The translations under genes and the position numbers were made by a program. From Flavobacteriaceae bacterium (GTDB lineage: Bacteria > Bacteroidota > Bacteroidia > Flavobacteriales > Flavobacteriaceae), in assembly GCA_014075215.1 (NCBI GenBank), contig CP046177.1:2294501-2358500 (forward strand): a stretch of 64,000 nucleotides of DNA. The letters run 5' to 3'. The notes under the pieces were generated by a model that searched no databases, had not been told where the DNA came from, and saw only the letters and a program-made list of their open reading frames with translations. Each line of letters begins with the position of its first letter. Position 1 is the stretch's first letter. Below are positions 42,351-52,932 of this stretch, piece by piece.

Positions 42351-45300
42351 TTAAAGACCCATTCCTTTTTTATTTGTGACAGTTACTCCAGAATTTTTAC
42401 GCTCAATCCAGATCCTGGCATTTACGAAAGCTTCTAACCACGGAGATACTTCATCTTTTCTCCCTTTCGGATAATTTGCCCAATTCCATTGAAATATGGA
42501 GCGTTCTATATGAGGCATGGTGACCAAATGCCTCCCGGATGCATCACATAACATGGCAGTATTAAAATCAGAACCATTTGGATTGTGGGGATACTCTTCA
42601 TAGCCATATTTGGCTACAATGTGATAGTCGTCCTCACGATAAGGCAAACTAAACTTTCCTTCGCCATGAGAAATCCAAACTCCCAATGTGGTGCCGGCCA
42701 AGCCGGATAACATTACAGAATTGTTTTTTTGCACTTTAACCGAGATAAAAGCACTTTCGTGTTTCCCGGAATCGTTGTAAGTCAGCTTTCCGTGTTTTTC
42801 ATGCTCCGGATTGATCAGGCCTAATTCCATCCATAACTGGCACCCGTTACAAATACCTATGGAAAGCGTATCTTCTCTTTCAAAAAATTTTCTAAGTGCC
42901 GTATTTGCTTTTTCGTTATATGTAACAGCGCCGGCCCATCCTTTGGCAGACCCGAGTACATCCGAGTTAGAAAAGCCGCCGACTGCTCCTATAAATTGAA
43001 TATCTTCCAAGGTTTCCCTGCCCGATATTAGGTCAGTCATATGTACATCTTTTACATCAAATCCGGCCAGGTACATAGCATTGGCCATTTCCCGTTCGGA
43101 ATTACTTCCTTTTTCTCGTAAGACAGCTGCTTTAGGCTTTAATCCCTGTCGATCCGATAACTTCTGTATATCTGCTAACTTTCCTGTAAAATACTTGGGA
43201 AATACATAGGTTAAGGGTTGGTGTTTATAATGGTCAAACCGACTTTTTGCCAGGTCGTTTGCTGTTTGTTTTCGGTCGAGTAAGTATGAGGTTTTATACC
43301 ATAGATCCCTCATTTCCGGAACGGAGAGCGTAATGGTTGTTTCGTTATTCTTGATTGATACGGTATCCCTTTCCGTAACGGATCCGATAGTTTTAAAATC
43401 GATATTATTTTCAAGAAATACGCTTTCTATAGCAAGGTCTTTTGATTGAATGATAACACCGGCATTTTCAGCAAATAATAATTTAACCGTATCTTTTTCA
43501 CCTAAAGCACTCAAATCAAGAGCAGCACCAATACCATTATCAGCAAAACACAGCTCTAATACGGTGGTTACCAATCCGCCGGAAGAGATATCATGCCCGG
43601 CAATAATTTGCCCTTCTTTTAGTAAGTTTTGAACCGTGTTAAATACCTTTTTTACATATTCGGCATCTCTAACGGTAGGTGTTTCTCTCCCGACTTTATT
43701 CACTACCTGTGCAAAAGAGCTTCCGCCAAGCTTATAGCTATCCCGGGAAATGTTGATATAATAAACAGGTCCCCCGTTTGTTTGAAAAACAGGCTCTACA
43801 ACGTTGCAAATATCATTGCAATTAGCCGCTGCGGAAATAATTACCGTACCCGGTGAAATCACTTCTTCATTCGGATATTTCTGCTTCATTGACAGTGAAT
43901 CTTTTCCCGTAGGAACATTAATTCCCAGTTCAATTGAAAATTCGGAAACTGCCTCAACTGCTTTATACAAACGCGTATCTTCACCTTTATTTTTACAAGG
44001 CCACATCCAGTTTGCCGATAAGGAAACGGACTGCAAACCATCTTTTAAAGGTGCCCATATGATATTGGTCAAGGCTTCCGTAATTGAGTTTCTGCTTCCT
44101 GCTACCGGATCAATTAACCCGGATATAGGGGAGTGCCCGATAGCGGTGGCAATACCTTCTTTTCCGTTATAATCCAGTGCCATCACCCCTACATTGTTTA
44201 GCGGAACCTGTAAGGCTCCCACACACTGTTGTTTGGCAACTTTTCCGCCTACGCATCGGTCTGCTTTATTTGTCAGCCAATCCTTACAAGCGACTGATTC
44301 CAATTGCAAAACTTGGGAAACATAATCTCTTAAAAGAGAAGTATCATAAGTTACGGGAGTATACGTTCTTTTTACGGTAACATCATTCATAACGGTTTTT
44401 GGAGAAGCACCAAACATGTCTTCCAGGTCCAGGTCCATAGGTTTGTTTCGGGAGGTTGCAGACGTAATGGTAAAACGTTTATCCCCGGTAATGGTTCCTA
44501 CCTTATACATAGGTGAACGTTCTCTTTCTGCAATCCTCTGCAATGTGTCAATGTCTTCTTCCGCAATAATCAAGCCCATTCTTTCCTGGGATTCATTCCC
44601 TATAATTTCTTTATCCGACAATGTCGGGTCTCCAACAGGCAACGCGTCCAGGTTTATGTTCCCCCCGACATCTTCTACCAATTCCGATAAACAATTCAGG
44701 TGTCCGCCCGCACCGTGGTCATGAATAGAAACAATAACATTATTTTTACTTTCTACCATTCCGCGAATCGCATTAGCAGTTCGTTTTTGCATTTCGGGAT
44801 TAGACCGTTGGACGGCATTTAGTTCAATCCCGGAGGAAAACGCTCCCGTATCTGCCGATGATACTGCTGCTCCCCCCATGCCAATCCTGTAATTATCACC
44901 ACCCAAGACAACTATTTGATCGCCCTTTTTCGGGGTGCTTTTCACAGCTTGAAGCAATTTTCCATATCCAATCCCTCCGGCTTGCATGATGACCTTATCA
45001 TACCCTAATTTTCTGGCATTTTCTTCGTGTTCAAAAGTGAGTACAGCGCCTGTAATCAAAGGTTGTCCAAACTTATTTCCAAAATCAGACGCTCCGTCGG
45101 ATGCTTTGATCAGAATATCCGACGGGGTTTGGTATAACCATTTGCGTTCCGCTATATTTTCCCAAGGCCTGTTTTCTTCCAGGCGAGTATACGAAGTCAT
45201 ATATACGGCTGTTCCTGCCAGGGGGATGGAACCTTTTCCTCCGGCCAACCTGTCTCTGATTTCCCCTCCCGAACCGGTAGCTGCACCATTAAAAGGCTCT

Positions 45301-46082
45301 ACAGTGGTAGGAAAATTATGGGTTTCTGCTTTTAAAGAAATTACAGCATCAATTGTTTCTGTTTCATAATAATCGGGAATATCGGCTCTTTTCGGGGCAA
45401 ACTGTTTAATTTTTGGCCCTTTTATAAATGCTACATTGTCTTTGTATGCCGAAATAATGTCATTCGGATTTTGCTTTGATGTTTCCTTGATCATTTTAAA
45501 TAGAGAAACAGGCTGTTCTACTCCATCAATAATGAAAATTCCATTAAATATTTTATGCCTGCAGTGTTCGGAATTTACCTGAGAAAAACCAAAAACTTCG
45601 GAATCCGTTAGTTTACGCCCCATCTTTTTTGACAGGTTGTTTAAATATTCGATTTCTTCATCATTCAAAGCCAGTCCTTCCTGCTCATTATAAGCTGCAA
45701 TCGTATCAATTTCCAAAATCGGATCCGGCTGCATATCAATAGTAAATATATCCTGATCCAAGCCTTGAAATTTTTGTAAAATCATGGAGTCAAAATCAGC
45801 AAAATCTGCATCTGCATTTTCAAATTTTTCTATTCGTATGATCCCGTCAATACCCATATTTTGAGTAATTTCAACGGCATTTGTACTCCAGGGCGTAATC
45901 ATTGCCACTCTGGGGCCAATAAAAAAGGCGTCAATTGACGCCAACGGTTTACCTGTTGTATTGGAAACAAGTTCCGGGCAATTGAAAAGCCATGTTAGTT
46001 TTGATTTGTTTTCTGTGGTTAAATTTTCTGTGGTTTGCACGGTAAATACCGTACTGTTTGTGTTGCCAAAGAAATGAATCAT
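42351..46082 (-). CDS. purL: phosphoribosylformylglycinamidine synthase (large, glutaminase-fused)
   Basis: 1243 residues, the full-length fused form. The synthase part shows SVNSEHCRHKIF-type motif (FSQVNSEHCRHKIFNG), ETHNFPTTVEPFNGAATGSGGEIRD and DGASDFGNKFGQP. The C-terminal glutaminase has its nucleophile in SIGICNGCQLW and the His-Glu pair in TMPHIERSIFQW. It catalyses the fourth step of purine synthesis (FGAR to FGAM with glutamine and ATP). It is a core gene; the gene at 41614 follows with 23 bp between. Confidence 0.97.
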   Translation of the reverse strand: MIHFFGNTNSTVFTVQTTENLTTENKSKLTWLFNCPELVSNTTGKPLASIDAFFIGPRVAMITPWSTNAVEITQNMGIDGIIRIEKFENADADFADFDSMILQKFQGLDQDIFTIDMQPDPILEIDTIAAYNEQEGLALNDEEIEYLNNLSKKMGRKLTDSEVFGFSQVNSEHCRHKIFNGIFIIDGVEQPVSLFKMIKETSKQNPNDIISAYKDNVAFIKGPKIKQFAPKRADIPDYYETETIDAVISLKAETHNFPTTVEPFNGAATGSGGEIRDRLAGGKGSIPLAGTAVYMTSYTRLEENRPWENIAERKWLYQTPSDILIKASDGASDFGNKFGQPLITGAVLTFEHEENARKLGYDKVIMQAGGIGYGKLLQAVKSTPKKGDQIVVLGGDNYRIGMGGAAVSSADTGAFSSGIELNAVQRSNPEMQKRTANAIRGMVESKNNVIVSIHDHGAGGHLNCLSELVEDVGGNINLDALPVGDPTLSDKEIIGNESQERMGLIIAEEDIDTLQRIAERERSPMYKVGTITGDKRFTITSATSRNKPMDLDLEDMFGASPKTVMNDVTVKRTYTPVTYDTSLLRDYVSQVLQLESVACKDWLTNKADRCVGGKVAKQQCVGALQVPLNNVGVMALDYNGKEGIATAIGHSPISGLIDPVAGSRNSITEALTNIIWAPLKDGLQSVSLSANWMWPCKNKGEDTRLYKAVEAVSEFSIELGINVPTGKDSLSMKQKYPNEEVISPGTVIISAAANCNDICNVVEPVFQTNGGPVYYINISRDSYKLGGSSFAQVVNKVGRETPTVRDAEYVKKVFNTVQNLLKEGQIIAGHDISSGGLVTTVLELCFADNGIGAALDLSALGEKDTVKLLFAENAGVIIQSKDLAIESVFLENNIDFKTIGSVTERDTVSIKNNETTITLSVPEMRDLWYKTSYLLDRKQTANDLAKSRFDHYKHQPLTYVFPKYFTGKLADIQKLSDRQGLKPKAAVLREKGSNSEREMANAMYLAGFDVKDVHMTDLISGRETLEDIQFIGAVGGFSNSDVLGSAKGWAGAVTYNEKANTALRKFFEREDTLSIGICNGCQLWMELGLINPEHEKHGKLTYNDSGKHESAFISVKVQKNNSVMLSGLAGTTLGVWISHGEGKFSLPYREDDYHIVAKYGYEEYPHNPNGSDFNTAMLCDASGRHLVTMPHIERSIFQWNWANYPKGRKDEVSPWLEAFVNARIWIERKNSGVTVTNKKGMGL

Positions 46083-46248
46083 AAAATAGTATTTAAAACG
46101 GGTATAAATTTAAAATTTTACACTAAAAGAAAGATGTAAAAAAAATGTATTATTTTTAGACTTGTAAACGATGTTATTAACATAAAAACAAACATTTTAA
46201 ATATCCGTTTGGGCCCCCAAAGAAAATTATCAGAATATGAACTAGAGC

Positions 46249-46404
46249 TGCATCATAATTACGAGCCGTAATGTCAATCCAACCTAAACCAAGTTCATCT
46301 TGATGTTCTTTTCCGGTAAAGCCCCACCGTTACGCTACAGAATTCCCATTCGGTGAAACCACATTATTGTAACCACGATGGCGTAAGCCAAAAGGATAAT
46401 ACCA
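46249..46404 (-). pseudogene. RHS core-domain fragment
   Basis: Minus-strand reading gives WYYPFGLRHRGYNNVVSPNG, a TAA at 46330-46332, then RWGFTGKEHQDELGLGWIDI and TARNYDA. This is the conserved RHS-associated core just before the variable toxin. The usual continuation (GRWMNVDP) is lost. It shows that an RHS gene once existed upstream of purL. Confidence 0.8.
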
Positions 46405-46606
46405 CCCCACCTTTTTTGAGGGCTTTACCTCTTTTTTTGAGTATGCCAACCTTAAATTTGACCTCGTTTCGATATGTAGTTTTAGACATCCCACAATAAA
46501 TCAAAGCTAAATAATTGTTCCCGAAAGACCTAATCTTTTACCCTCGAAATCACTTTTGGAATAATATGTGCAGTTTATATCCAATAAAAATGTGCTATAA
46601 TTTTAC

Positions 46607-46614
46607 TAACTTTG
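46607..46614 (+). promoter_or_regulatory. -7 element of the toxin-antitoxin pair
   Basis: TAACTTTG fits TAnnTTTG, 22 bp before the antitoxin ATG at 46637. Confidence 0.45.
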
Positions 46615-46636
46615 TTAAAATAAGTATTTAATTATT

Positions 46637-46894
46637 ATGGGAGCAATAGAACTTAGAGACAAAATCATACAATCGTTAAATACCGATAATGTATCTTTTC
46701 TTCAAAATGTTTTTGAGTTTGTAAAAAAAGAAAAAGAAAATACCTCTGACCATGAAATAGTTGCATATACCGTACAAGGACAGCCTCTCAACAAAAAAGA
46801 ATATATAAGACAAATCAAAGAGGCTGATGCTGAAATTGATAAGGGTGAATATATTACAGTTGAAGATTTAGAAAAAGAATCTGCAGGCTGGTAA
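46637..46894 (+). CDS. antitoxin of a RelB-like type
   Basis: 85 residues (MGAIELRDKIIQSLNTDNVSFLQNVFEFVKKEKE). The C-terminal KKEYIRQIKEADAEIDKGEYITVEDLEKE is the toxin-binding helix pattern found in antitoxins paired with RelE/ParE toxins. The toxin gene starts 1 bp after its stop. It would bind DNA and neutralise the toxin. Confidence 0.8.
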   Translation: MGAIELRDKIIQSLNTDNVSFLQNVFEFVKKEKENTSDHEIVAYTVQGQPLNKKEYIRQIKEADAEIDKGEYITVEDLEKESAGW

Positions 46895-46895
46895 A

Positions 46896-47207
46896 ATGAC
46901 TAAAAAAGAAATCCGTGTTATTTGGTCTAGAAAAGCCAGAACAGAATTAAAGCATATCTTCGAGAGAGTTAAAGAAAAAACAAAATCTTTACAATTAGCT
47001 ACAAATACAAAAACTGACATCCTTAATGCCAGTAAAGAAATTGTATTTATAGACCAGTATCAAGTTGAGGAATTTTTAGGAGAACCTTATCGAAGAATTG
47101 TAGTAAGGCACTATAAATTAATCTACAAGGCTCAAAGTGAATCAGAAATAAGAATTCTTAAGGTCTTTGATACATTTAAACACCCTGATAAAGTAAAAGA
47201 CATATAG
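46896..47207 (+). CDS. RelE/ParE-family toxin
   Basis: 103 residues. The family pattern is IRVIWSRKARTELKHIFERVK at the start and EPYRRIVVRHYKLIYKAQSE...ILKVFDTFKHPDKV at the end. Such toxins cut mRNA on the ribosome or inhibit gyrase. Convergent with the NACHT gene (5-bp gap), so the pair borders the defence gene. Intact. Confidence 0.85.
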   Translation: MTKKEIRVIWSRKARTELKHIFERVKEKTKSLQLATNTKTDILNASKEIVFIDQYQVEEFLGEPYRRIVVRHYKLIYKAQSESEIRILKVFDTFKHPDKVKDI

Positions 47208-47212
47208 TGTAT

Positions 47213-50200
47213 CTACACAAGAGCATCGACTGTTTTTAAAGCCTTATCTAATGCGTAGATTGAGGATTTTGAGTTTATGTAATTATCAATAGAATCATCA
47301 ATAAGCCTATTTATATAAAATAAATCTGTTCCTTTTTGAGATAAATCTTTCTTTATCAGAACTAAAATATCTTGAATTGTTTCAAAAGAATATTCTTTCA
47401 CAGAAAATATTGTAATTAAATAATTAAAAAAGTTTCTATAAGTATGAGATTCAAAAGCATCAAATTTAGGCTTGTAAATTAAATCGAAAAGGATTTTAAG
47501 TTGATTTAAGTCATTTACGTTATTAAAATTATTAAATTTTATGTAGCCAAAAGACGGCACAATACCTTGCTTCAATAATTGGATTAATTCTAATAATGCA
47601 CTTTCATCATTAAGTATAAAAAGAGTTTGAAGTGCGTCAACTCGATATCTATCTTCATTGAGTTTTAGATACTTCTTTGCTGTTTGGATACAAAATTCCG
47701 CTTCTTTTCTAAGATCAACTAATATATTAATAGCATCCCAAGTTATATGCTCTTCTATTTTTTTAGAACATTCTTTAAGCAAATCGATATCACCAGTAAT
47801 AATAATATACTGTTTCAAAATTTCTCTATGATTATATAGGGAATGTTCTGTTTTAAAATATGTTCTTACCTCACTAAAGACGGATTTCAAATTATTTTCA
47901 ACGGCATATTTTATATGTTTATATTTTGAAAAAGCTACTAAACCACCGTCTTTTATATTAGAAATTATTTTTGAATTAAATTCGTTTTCATCATTAACGA
48001 GTTTTTTCAGTTTTGCATACTCTTCATCTGAATCATGTGATTTAGTGAACTCGTAAAACTTAATACATTCTAACAAAAAAGCTTGAGGTAATTCTATATC
48101 GAACAAATTTTGAAAAAAGAAAATTGTTTCTATTCTCTTGTAATCATTTAAAATAAAAAATGAGTTAGGACCTGAAGCTCTGGCAACATTATTAAAATCA
48201 ATAGCTTTAGTTTGAGTTATACACCAATCTGTGATTATTTGTTTTTGATTTTCAGATATTACATATTCGCGATTTGAACTATCATACTTTTCAATAGTTT
48301 GCTTCATTTTTTTAAATAGAACAAAATCATCTTTTAAAAATTCTGAAACTTCTTTAAAACTTATAGATAATTTATTTCTTGAAAAAATAATCTGGTCAAG
48401 AACATCAATTTGAACATCAATAACATTCCAATGTCCATTTTTATCCCACCATTTCCTTCTTATATCTCTAATTTTTTTGCCATCAATTGTTTTACCATGC
48501 TTGGTGAAAAGATATCTAATTTTTGATTTCAACTTTTTCTTATCGAAAAGTAAATCAAAGTTCTCCTGAATATTTCTTTTGTATTTTTCTACTTGGTTAT
48601 CTGCCTTTTTTTGAGTGAATACAGGCTCTTTAAAAACTATACCGTTTTTCTGCATTAAGTTGTCAAATTTTACAGATAAATCTCTATGACTTGAATTGCC
48701 AATATTATTACGCCAGTATTCAATTTCTTTATCTATTGTTTTTAATTCTATCAATTTTTTACAAATGACACCGATTGACTCTTGATTCACAATACTTGAT
48801 ATAAAGTATCTTACTTTACTAGCAGGAAAAGAACTTAACAAGAATTCAATTACTTGCTTATTTGAATTAGTCTCGGTGATAATTTTTTTAAGTAATTTTT
48901 CATGGGTATGGAACCTAATATCATTTGTTATTTGCGACATTAACTTTATTAAAAAAGTTTCATCATTTTGTGTATTAAATATTATTCTATCAGCAATTCT
49001 ATTAAATAATTCTTGTTCATTAGATATATGGATAGTGATATCTTCTGTAAAATAATATTTAATGATATCTAAGAATTTGTCGGCATCTTTTATCTTGAAA
49101 ATTAATTGATTTATGATGTATTGACCACCTCTCATTACCTCATCTTCAACCTTTCTTTCTTTTAACTTATAAATCAATAAGAACTCTTCCTTGATAAATT
49201 CATAAAAGTCTTCAATGTCATCTTTCTCTAGCAATAAGTTCATTAAGCTTCTATTGAACTCTTTGTGTGTGGAATTCTTAAAGCAATTAAATACTTTATT
49301 CAAGTATGCATCATCATCGACTGTCAATTTTTGAATATAAATTACTCTTATAATCATTGACTTTAAACTCAAATCAAAGTGAGTATTTTTTGTTTTGAGT
49401 TTTTTTAGTAAGAATTGTTTTAGTCCTTCATATTGGTTAAAAGGAATCTTAAAATACTTCAATAAATCTAATGCAGAGAGGGTCGTTCTTCTATGGTGGC
49501 TTTTATAATTTTCAATTATTGAAATTAAATAATCGTAGTTTGCTTGACATGAAGCAAATAGTGAAATTTCGTTAGAGGAATATGTACTATTATTGTCTAT
49601 CCATAAAGTTTGTTCAATACAAACCCTCTGGAAGTAAGTTTGAAAAACTTTAACTTTTAAATCGTCTGTAATTCTGTTACTGTCTGCTTTAAATAAGATT
49701 TCTGGTTCATTATCAATTAACCATTCAATTAGTGTTTTATACTTATCAGAATCTTTTTGTAATAGGTTTATCAAAAAGGTAATGGAGTTAAACAGTGAAG
49801 GATGAGTTCGTTTTTTACCTGATATTTGGATAAATTTAATCATCTCTTGGGCAGATAATTTTGATATTTGTTTGGATGCAAAATATTCTTGAATATTTCT
49901 ATGCTCAAAATACCATTCTTTAGTATCGGTAGTAATATCTAATAACGGGCTTTTCTTAAACTCTTCTAAATGTTCATCATTACCTTTAAATATTTCTAAA
50001 AGCGAATCTTCATCGATTGTATTTTTCTTCATCAGTTCGTTTACTAAAGATATTTTTAAAGATTGCCGCTTGATTAAGGAAGACTTAAACTTCTTCTTTT
50101 TTTGTTTACCATTAGCATCTATTTTTAATCTTTCATTTATATATGTTTCCCACAAAGCGGCTGAATTAGTAGGAATACCATTAAATTTATTTATGTATGT

Positions 50201-51385
50201 AGCTAATATCTCTATTTGAAAAGGATTGTTCAAAAATGAATCAGGAATTTGTTCAAAATCTGAACTAGATAAAGAATTTAAACAAAGTTTATTGAGTAGA
50301 TTTAAAGATTCACTAGGTTTTAAATCTTTCATGAAAAAAGCAGAAAAGCCAGAAACATTTTTAACTATACTTTCATAAATGTTTGTTCTGCAACTTATGA
50401 CGCACTTTAATTGACTAGCTTTTACATATTCAGAACTGAGAAAATCTTCAAGTTTAGAAATAAAATCTTCTATATCAGCAATTTCGTCAATACCGTCTAA
50501 AATCAATAATACGTTTTTAATTTTTTCATATTGTTTAGGGAGCTTTTTTTCTATTGTATCAGTGATAGTAAAGTTTTTAAGGTTACGAAAAATAGGGGTA
50601 GAACTATTTTGTTCTCCTGTATTCCAATATTTTAGTGCAAATTGTTTTAGAGAAGTTGTTTTTCCACATCCAGGATTACCCAAAATAAATACTCTTTTAT
50701 TATTGCTTACTAACTCTTCGAGATTATAAACCGTTTCACTTTCAAAGAAATATTCATAATTAGTTCGGGACTTTGAGAATCTTCTATCTATAAAGTACTC
50801 TGTGGGTTCTATTTCTTTAAGAAAACTAAACTTATCGGACTCCTTTAAATGAACTTTCTTAAAGGGTTCATTGCTAAAAATCAAGCTTTTAACCTTTTCT
50901 AAAAGCTTTTGCTCATCAATTATAAAACTTGGTTGTTCACCGTATATTTCTTTATAAAAATGTTTATTTAAAGCAAATATTTCCCTTACTCCATTTGAGG
51001 TATCCAAAAGCTGAATATGAAAATCAAATTTATTATTAAGTGTGTGCTTTGTTTTCTCAGGGTTATCTTTATTCTTGAATATTGATTTTGAATTGATTGC
51101 AATGAACAAATCATTGGTGTTATTTAATGGATAATTAGTTTCTAATTCAAGTGCTTTTTGAAAAATATGCCCCATGTCAATACCGCTTGAATAATTCTTA
51201 CATTCAATGTAGATATTATGTGATATAAAGTTTTTTGAAATTTGAATTTGAACATCAAAACCATCTTGTGTTCCTGATGTTTGAATTCTATCTTTAGTTA
51301 TTCTTAAATCAATTTTATCAAATAACCACACAAAAAAATCTCTAGTGATTATCTCAAAATCTGATCCTAATTTTTGACTCTTCAT
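47213..51385 (-). CDS. PD-(D/E)xK nuclease-NACHT STAND protein (candidate antiphage defence)
   Basis: 1390 residues. Residues ~5-100 look like a restriction-endonuclease fold: GSDFEIITRDFF, D41-G-F-D44 and E61-C-K63 in IYIECKNYSSGIDM. The NACHT NTPase follows: Walker A GNPGCGKTT (236-244), Walker B VLLILDGIDEI (about 295), SCRTNIYE sensor-like segment and the downstream winged-helix region. The C-terminal ~850 residues are helical repeats without a motif I know. Avs-type and bacterial NACHT proteins sense phage parts and kill by nuclease. Complete, no partner gene; a RelE-type pair is convergent. Confidence 0.85.
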   Translation of the reverse strand: MKSQKLGSDFEIITRDFFVWLFDKIDLRITKDRIQTSGTQDGFDVQIQISKNFISHNIYIECKNYSSGIDMGHIFQKALELETNYPLNNTNDLFIAINSKSIFKNKDNPEKTKHTLNNKFDFHIQLLDTSNGVREIFALNKHFYKEIYGEQPSFIIDEQKLLEKVKSLIFSNEPFKKVHLKESDKFSFLKEIEPTEYFIDRRFSKSRTNYEYFFESETVYNLEELVSNNKRVFILGNPGCGKTTSLKQFALKYWNTGEQNSSTPIFRNLKNFTITDTIEKKLPKQYEKIKNVLLILDGIDEIADIEDFISKLEDFLSSEYVKASQLKCVISCRTNIYESIVKNVSGFSAFFMKDLKPSESLNLLNKLCLNSLSSSDFEQIPDSFLNNPFQIEILATYINKFNGIPTNSAALWETYINERLKIDANGKQKKKKFKSSLIKRQSLKISLVNELMKKNTIDEDSLLEIFKGNDEHLEEFKKSPLLDITTDTKEWYFEHRNIQEYFASKQISKLSAQEMIKFIQISGKKRTHPSLFNSITFLINLLQKDSDKYKTLIEWLIDNEPEILFKADSNRITDDLKVKVFQTYFQRVCIEQTLWIDNNSTYSSNEISLFASCQANYDYLISIIENYKSHHRRTTLSALDLLKYFKIPFNQYEGLKQFLLKKLKTKNTHFDLSLKSMIIRVIYIQKLTVDDDAYLNKVFNCFKNSTHKEFNRSLMNLLLEKDDIEDFYEFIKEEFLLIYKLKERKVEDEVMRGGQYIINQLIFKIKDADKFLDIIKYYFTEDITIHISNEQELFNRIADRIIFNTQNDETFLIKLMSQITNDIRFHTHEKLLKKIITETNSNKQVIEFLLSSFPASKVRYFISSIVNQESIGVICKKLIELKTIDKEIEYWRNNIGNSSHRDLSVKFDNLMQKNGIVFKEPVFTQKKADNQVEKYKRNIQENFDLLFDKKKLKSKIRYLFTKHGKTIDGKKIRDIRRKWWDKNGHWNVIDVQIDVLDQIIFSRNKLSISFKEVSEFLKDDFVLFKKMKQTIEKYDSSNREYVISENQKQIITDWCITQTKAIDFNNVARASGPNSFFILNDYKRIETIFFFQNLFDIELPQAFLLECIKFYEFTKSHDSDEEYAKLKKLVNDENEFNSKIISNIKDGGLVAFSKYKHIKYAVENNLKSVFSEVRTYFKTEHSLYNHREILKQYIIITGDIDLLKECSKKIEEHITWDAINILVDLRKEAEFCIQTAKKYLKLNEDRYRVDALQTLFILNDESALLELIQLLKQGIVPSFGYIKFNNFNNVNDLNQLKILFDLIYKPKFDAFESHTYRNFFNYLITIFSVKEYSFETIQDILVLIKKDLSQKGTDLFYINRLIDDSIDNYINSKSSIYALDKALKTVDALV

Positions 51386-51486
51386 TGTTTAAAATTATAT
51401 ATGTTTTTATCAAGACTGCTAACTGAAGTAGTTAATCTTAAGATATAGTAATGTACTAAAAATAGAACTAATCTTACGAAAATAAT

Positions 51487-51570
51487 TTAACTAATCGGAT
51501 GCAAACTTTCAATAAGTTCATGAAGATTTTCTAAGTCGTCCTGTTGGTAACGTTCTGTAGAAGAAATATA
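51487..51570 (-). pseudogene. C-terminal scrap, possibly of a tyrosine recombinase
   Basis: Minus-strand reading: YISSTERYQQDDLENLHELI then ESLHPIS and a stop at 51487. The start ISSTERY resembles the active Tyr region of integrases. The rest was replaced by the ISAon1-like element, whose left end begins at 51571. Confidence 0.35.
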
Positions 51571-51593
51571 GGCTCAAGTAAATTTTATGGGTA

Positions 51594-52570
51594 TTAAGCG
51601 AATAATTTTTCAAGTCTAAAGAGGAAAAATTGTGTATCTCTTACGCCTCTTTGATTGGCTCTAAAGAGTTTTATTTTTGAATTAAAAGACTCTGCATTTG
51701 CATTTGTATTCCTATTGTAAAAAAAGTTTAAGATGGTATTAAAATGATGTTTAATACTGTTCATTGCTGTATTGAAATTTTTAAATTCCAATTTTTCTGT
51801 ATCCTCAAACCAATGTTCAAATCGTTGTTTGGCTTTTACTTTACATTTTTCTTGATAAATGCTTCTAAATTCTAAAGTGTGTTTATAGGCTTGTTGGATG
51901 TTTGGATAAAGATTACATAATAATTCTGCTCTTTGTTTTTGATTAGGTGTCCAATCGTTTGTCTTTTTAGCTAAAATATATCTACTTCTAGCCAAAAGTT
52001 GCTTTTTTGTATCACCATTAGATAGCACTATGGGTTTGTGTTTCTTCCTTGCTTTTTTAGCAGCTTCAATGGCTTTGTTTTCATCTTCTATTGCTTTCCA
52101 CCGATGCTGTACTCTAACATGCTGTAAAGCTTCTGTTACCAGTTTTACCACATGAAATCTATCGGTAACAATTTTAGCATTTGGAAAACAAATCTTAGCT
52201 GTTAAATTCATATTATTTGCCATATCTAAAGTTACTTCTTTGACTTGTTTGCGTTGTTCTAAGGGTATTCTTTCAATAGCAGTAATAATATCATCACTTT
52301 TAATTCCTTTTACACAAGCCACTAAAGTTCCTTGTTTACTTCGTCCGTTCTTGTTGGTCAAATAGGTATAAAGTTCACCTTTAGATAGACTTACTTCATC
52401 AAGACTTAAATACTCTCCTATATTCTTCGGATAAATAAGATAATCTTCACAATGGGGCTTTTGATTCCAACTATCAAACCCACTTATCTGTTTCTTATAA
52501 TGGCGTTGTAAAGTTCGTGGGTAAATACCGTAATAACTCGCTATATTACTGATCGTATCTTCTCGGGCCT
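51594..52570 (-). CDS. ISAon1-like transposase, main part
   Basis: From the frame overlap with the upstream part (near 52570) this frame reads without stops: SNIASYYGIYPRTLQRHYKK, then LDEVSLSKGELYTYLTNKNG. DDE region with EVTLDMANNM and TDRFHVVKLV, and NANAESFNSKIKLFRA carrying the final Glu. No ATG near its start, so it probably needs a frameshift from the upstream frame. The paralogous element at the right window edge has the same domain. Confidence 0.8.
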
Positions 52571-52932
52571 CTACCTGTAGCTTTTAAAAAATCAGAAAGT
52601 TCTGACGTTAATTTAGAACCTTCTGCAATGAATGAATAATCATTTTTAGTCGCTCCCTTTTTAGTCTTCTTATCTCGCCATCGTCTTGTTTTTATATGTA
52701 GATAAACTGCTTTACCGCGTATGGGAAAATCTTGAATCTGTTTACTGCTAATAAAACCTTTGGACTCATAATTACCCTTTGAGTAACCCTCTGGTAGAAT
52801 ATTCTTCTCTTCTAAATAAATGTGAAAAGCATCCTTTTTAACTGAAATATCTCCTAATTCTTCAAAAAATACAATATCAAAATGAAGTAATAAATCTTGA
52901 GGGAGGATAGATGCTAATAATTCTAAATGCAT
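52546..52932 (-). CDS. ISAon1-like transposase, N-terminal part
   Basis: 128 residues (MHLELLASILPQDLLLHF). It matches the N-terminal region found upstream of ISAon1 transposases, including FPIRGKAVYLHIKTRRWRDK. The two frames overlap by about 25 bp, which suits a programmed frameshift. Confidence 0.75.
   Translation of the reverse strand: MHLELLASILPQDLLLHFDIVFFEELGDISVKKDAFHIYLEEKNILPEGYSKGNYESKGFISSKQIQDFPIRGKAVYLHIKTRRWRDKKTKKGATKNDYSFIAEGSKLTSELSDFLKATGRGPRRYDQ

Noticed and set aside
13931..46332. Reassigned stop codons, because several genes contain in-frame TAA or TAG
   Set aside because: Only decayed mobile or remnant genes show them; long core genes such as purL read normally and end at ordinary stops.
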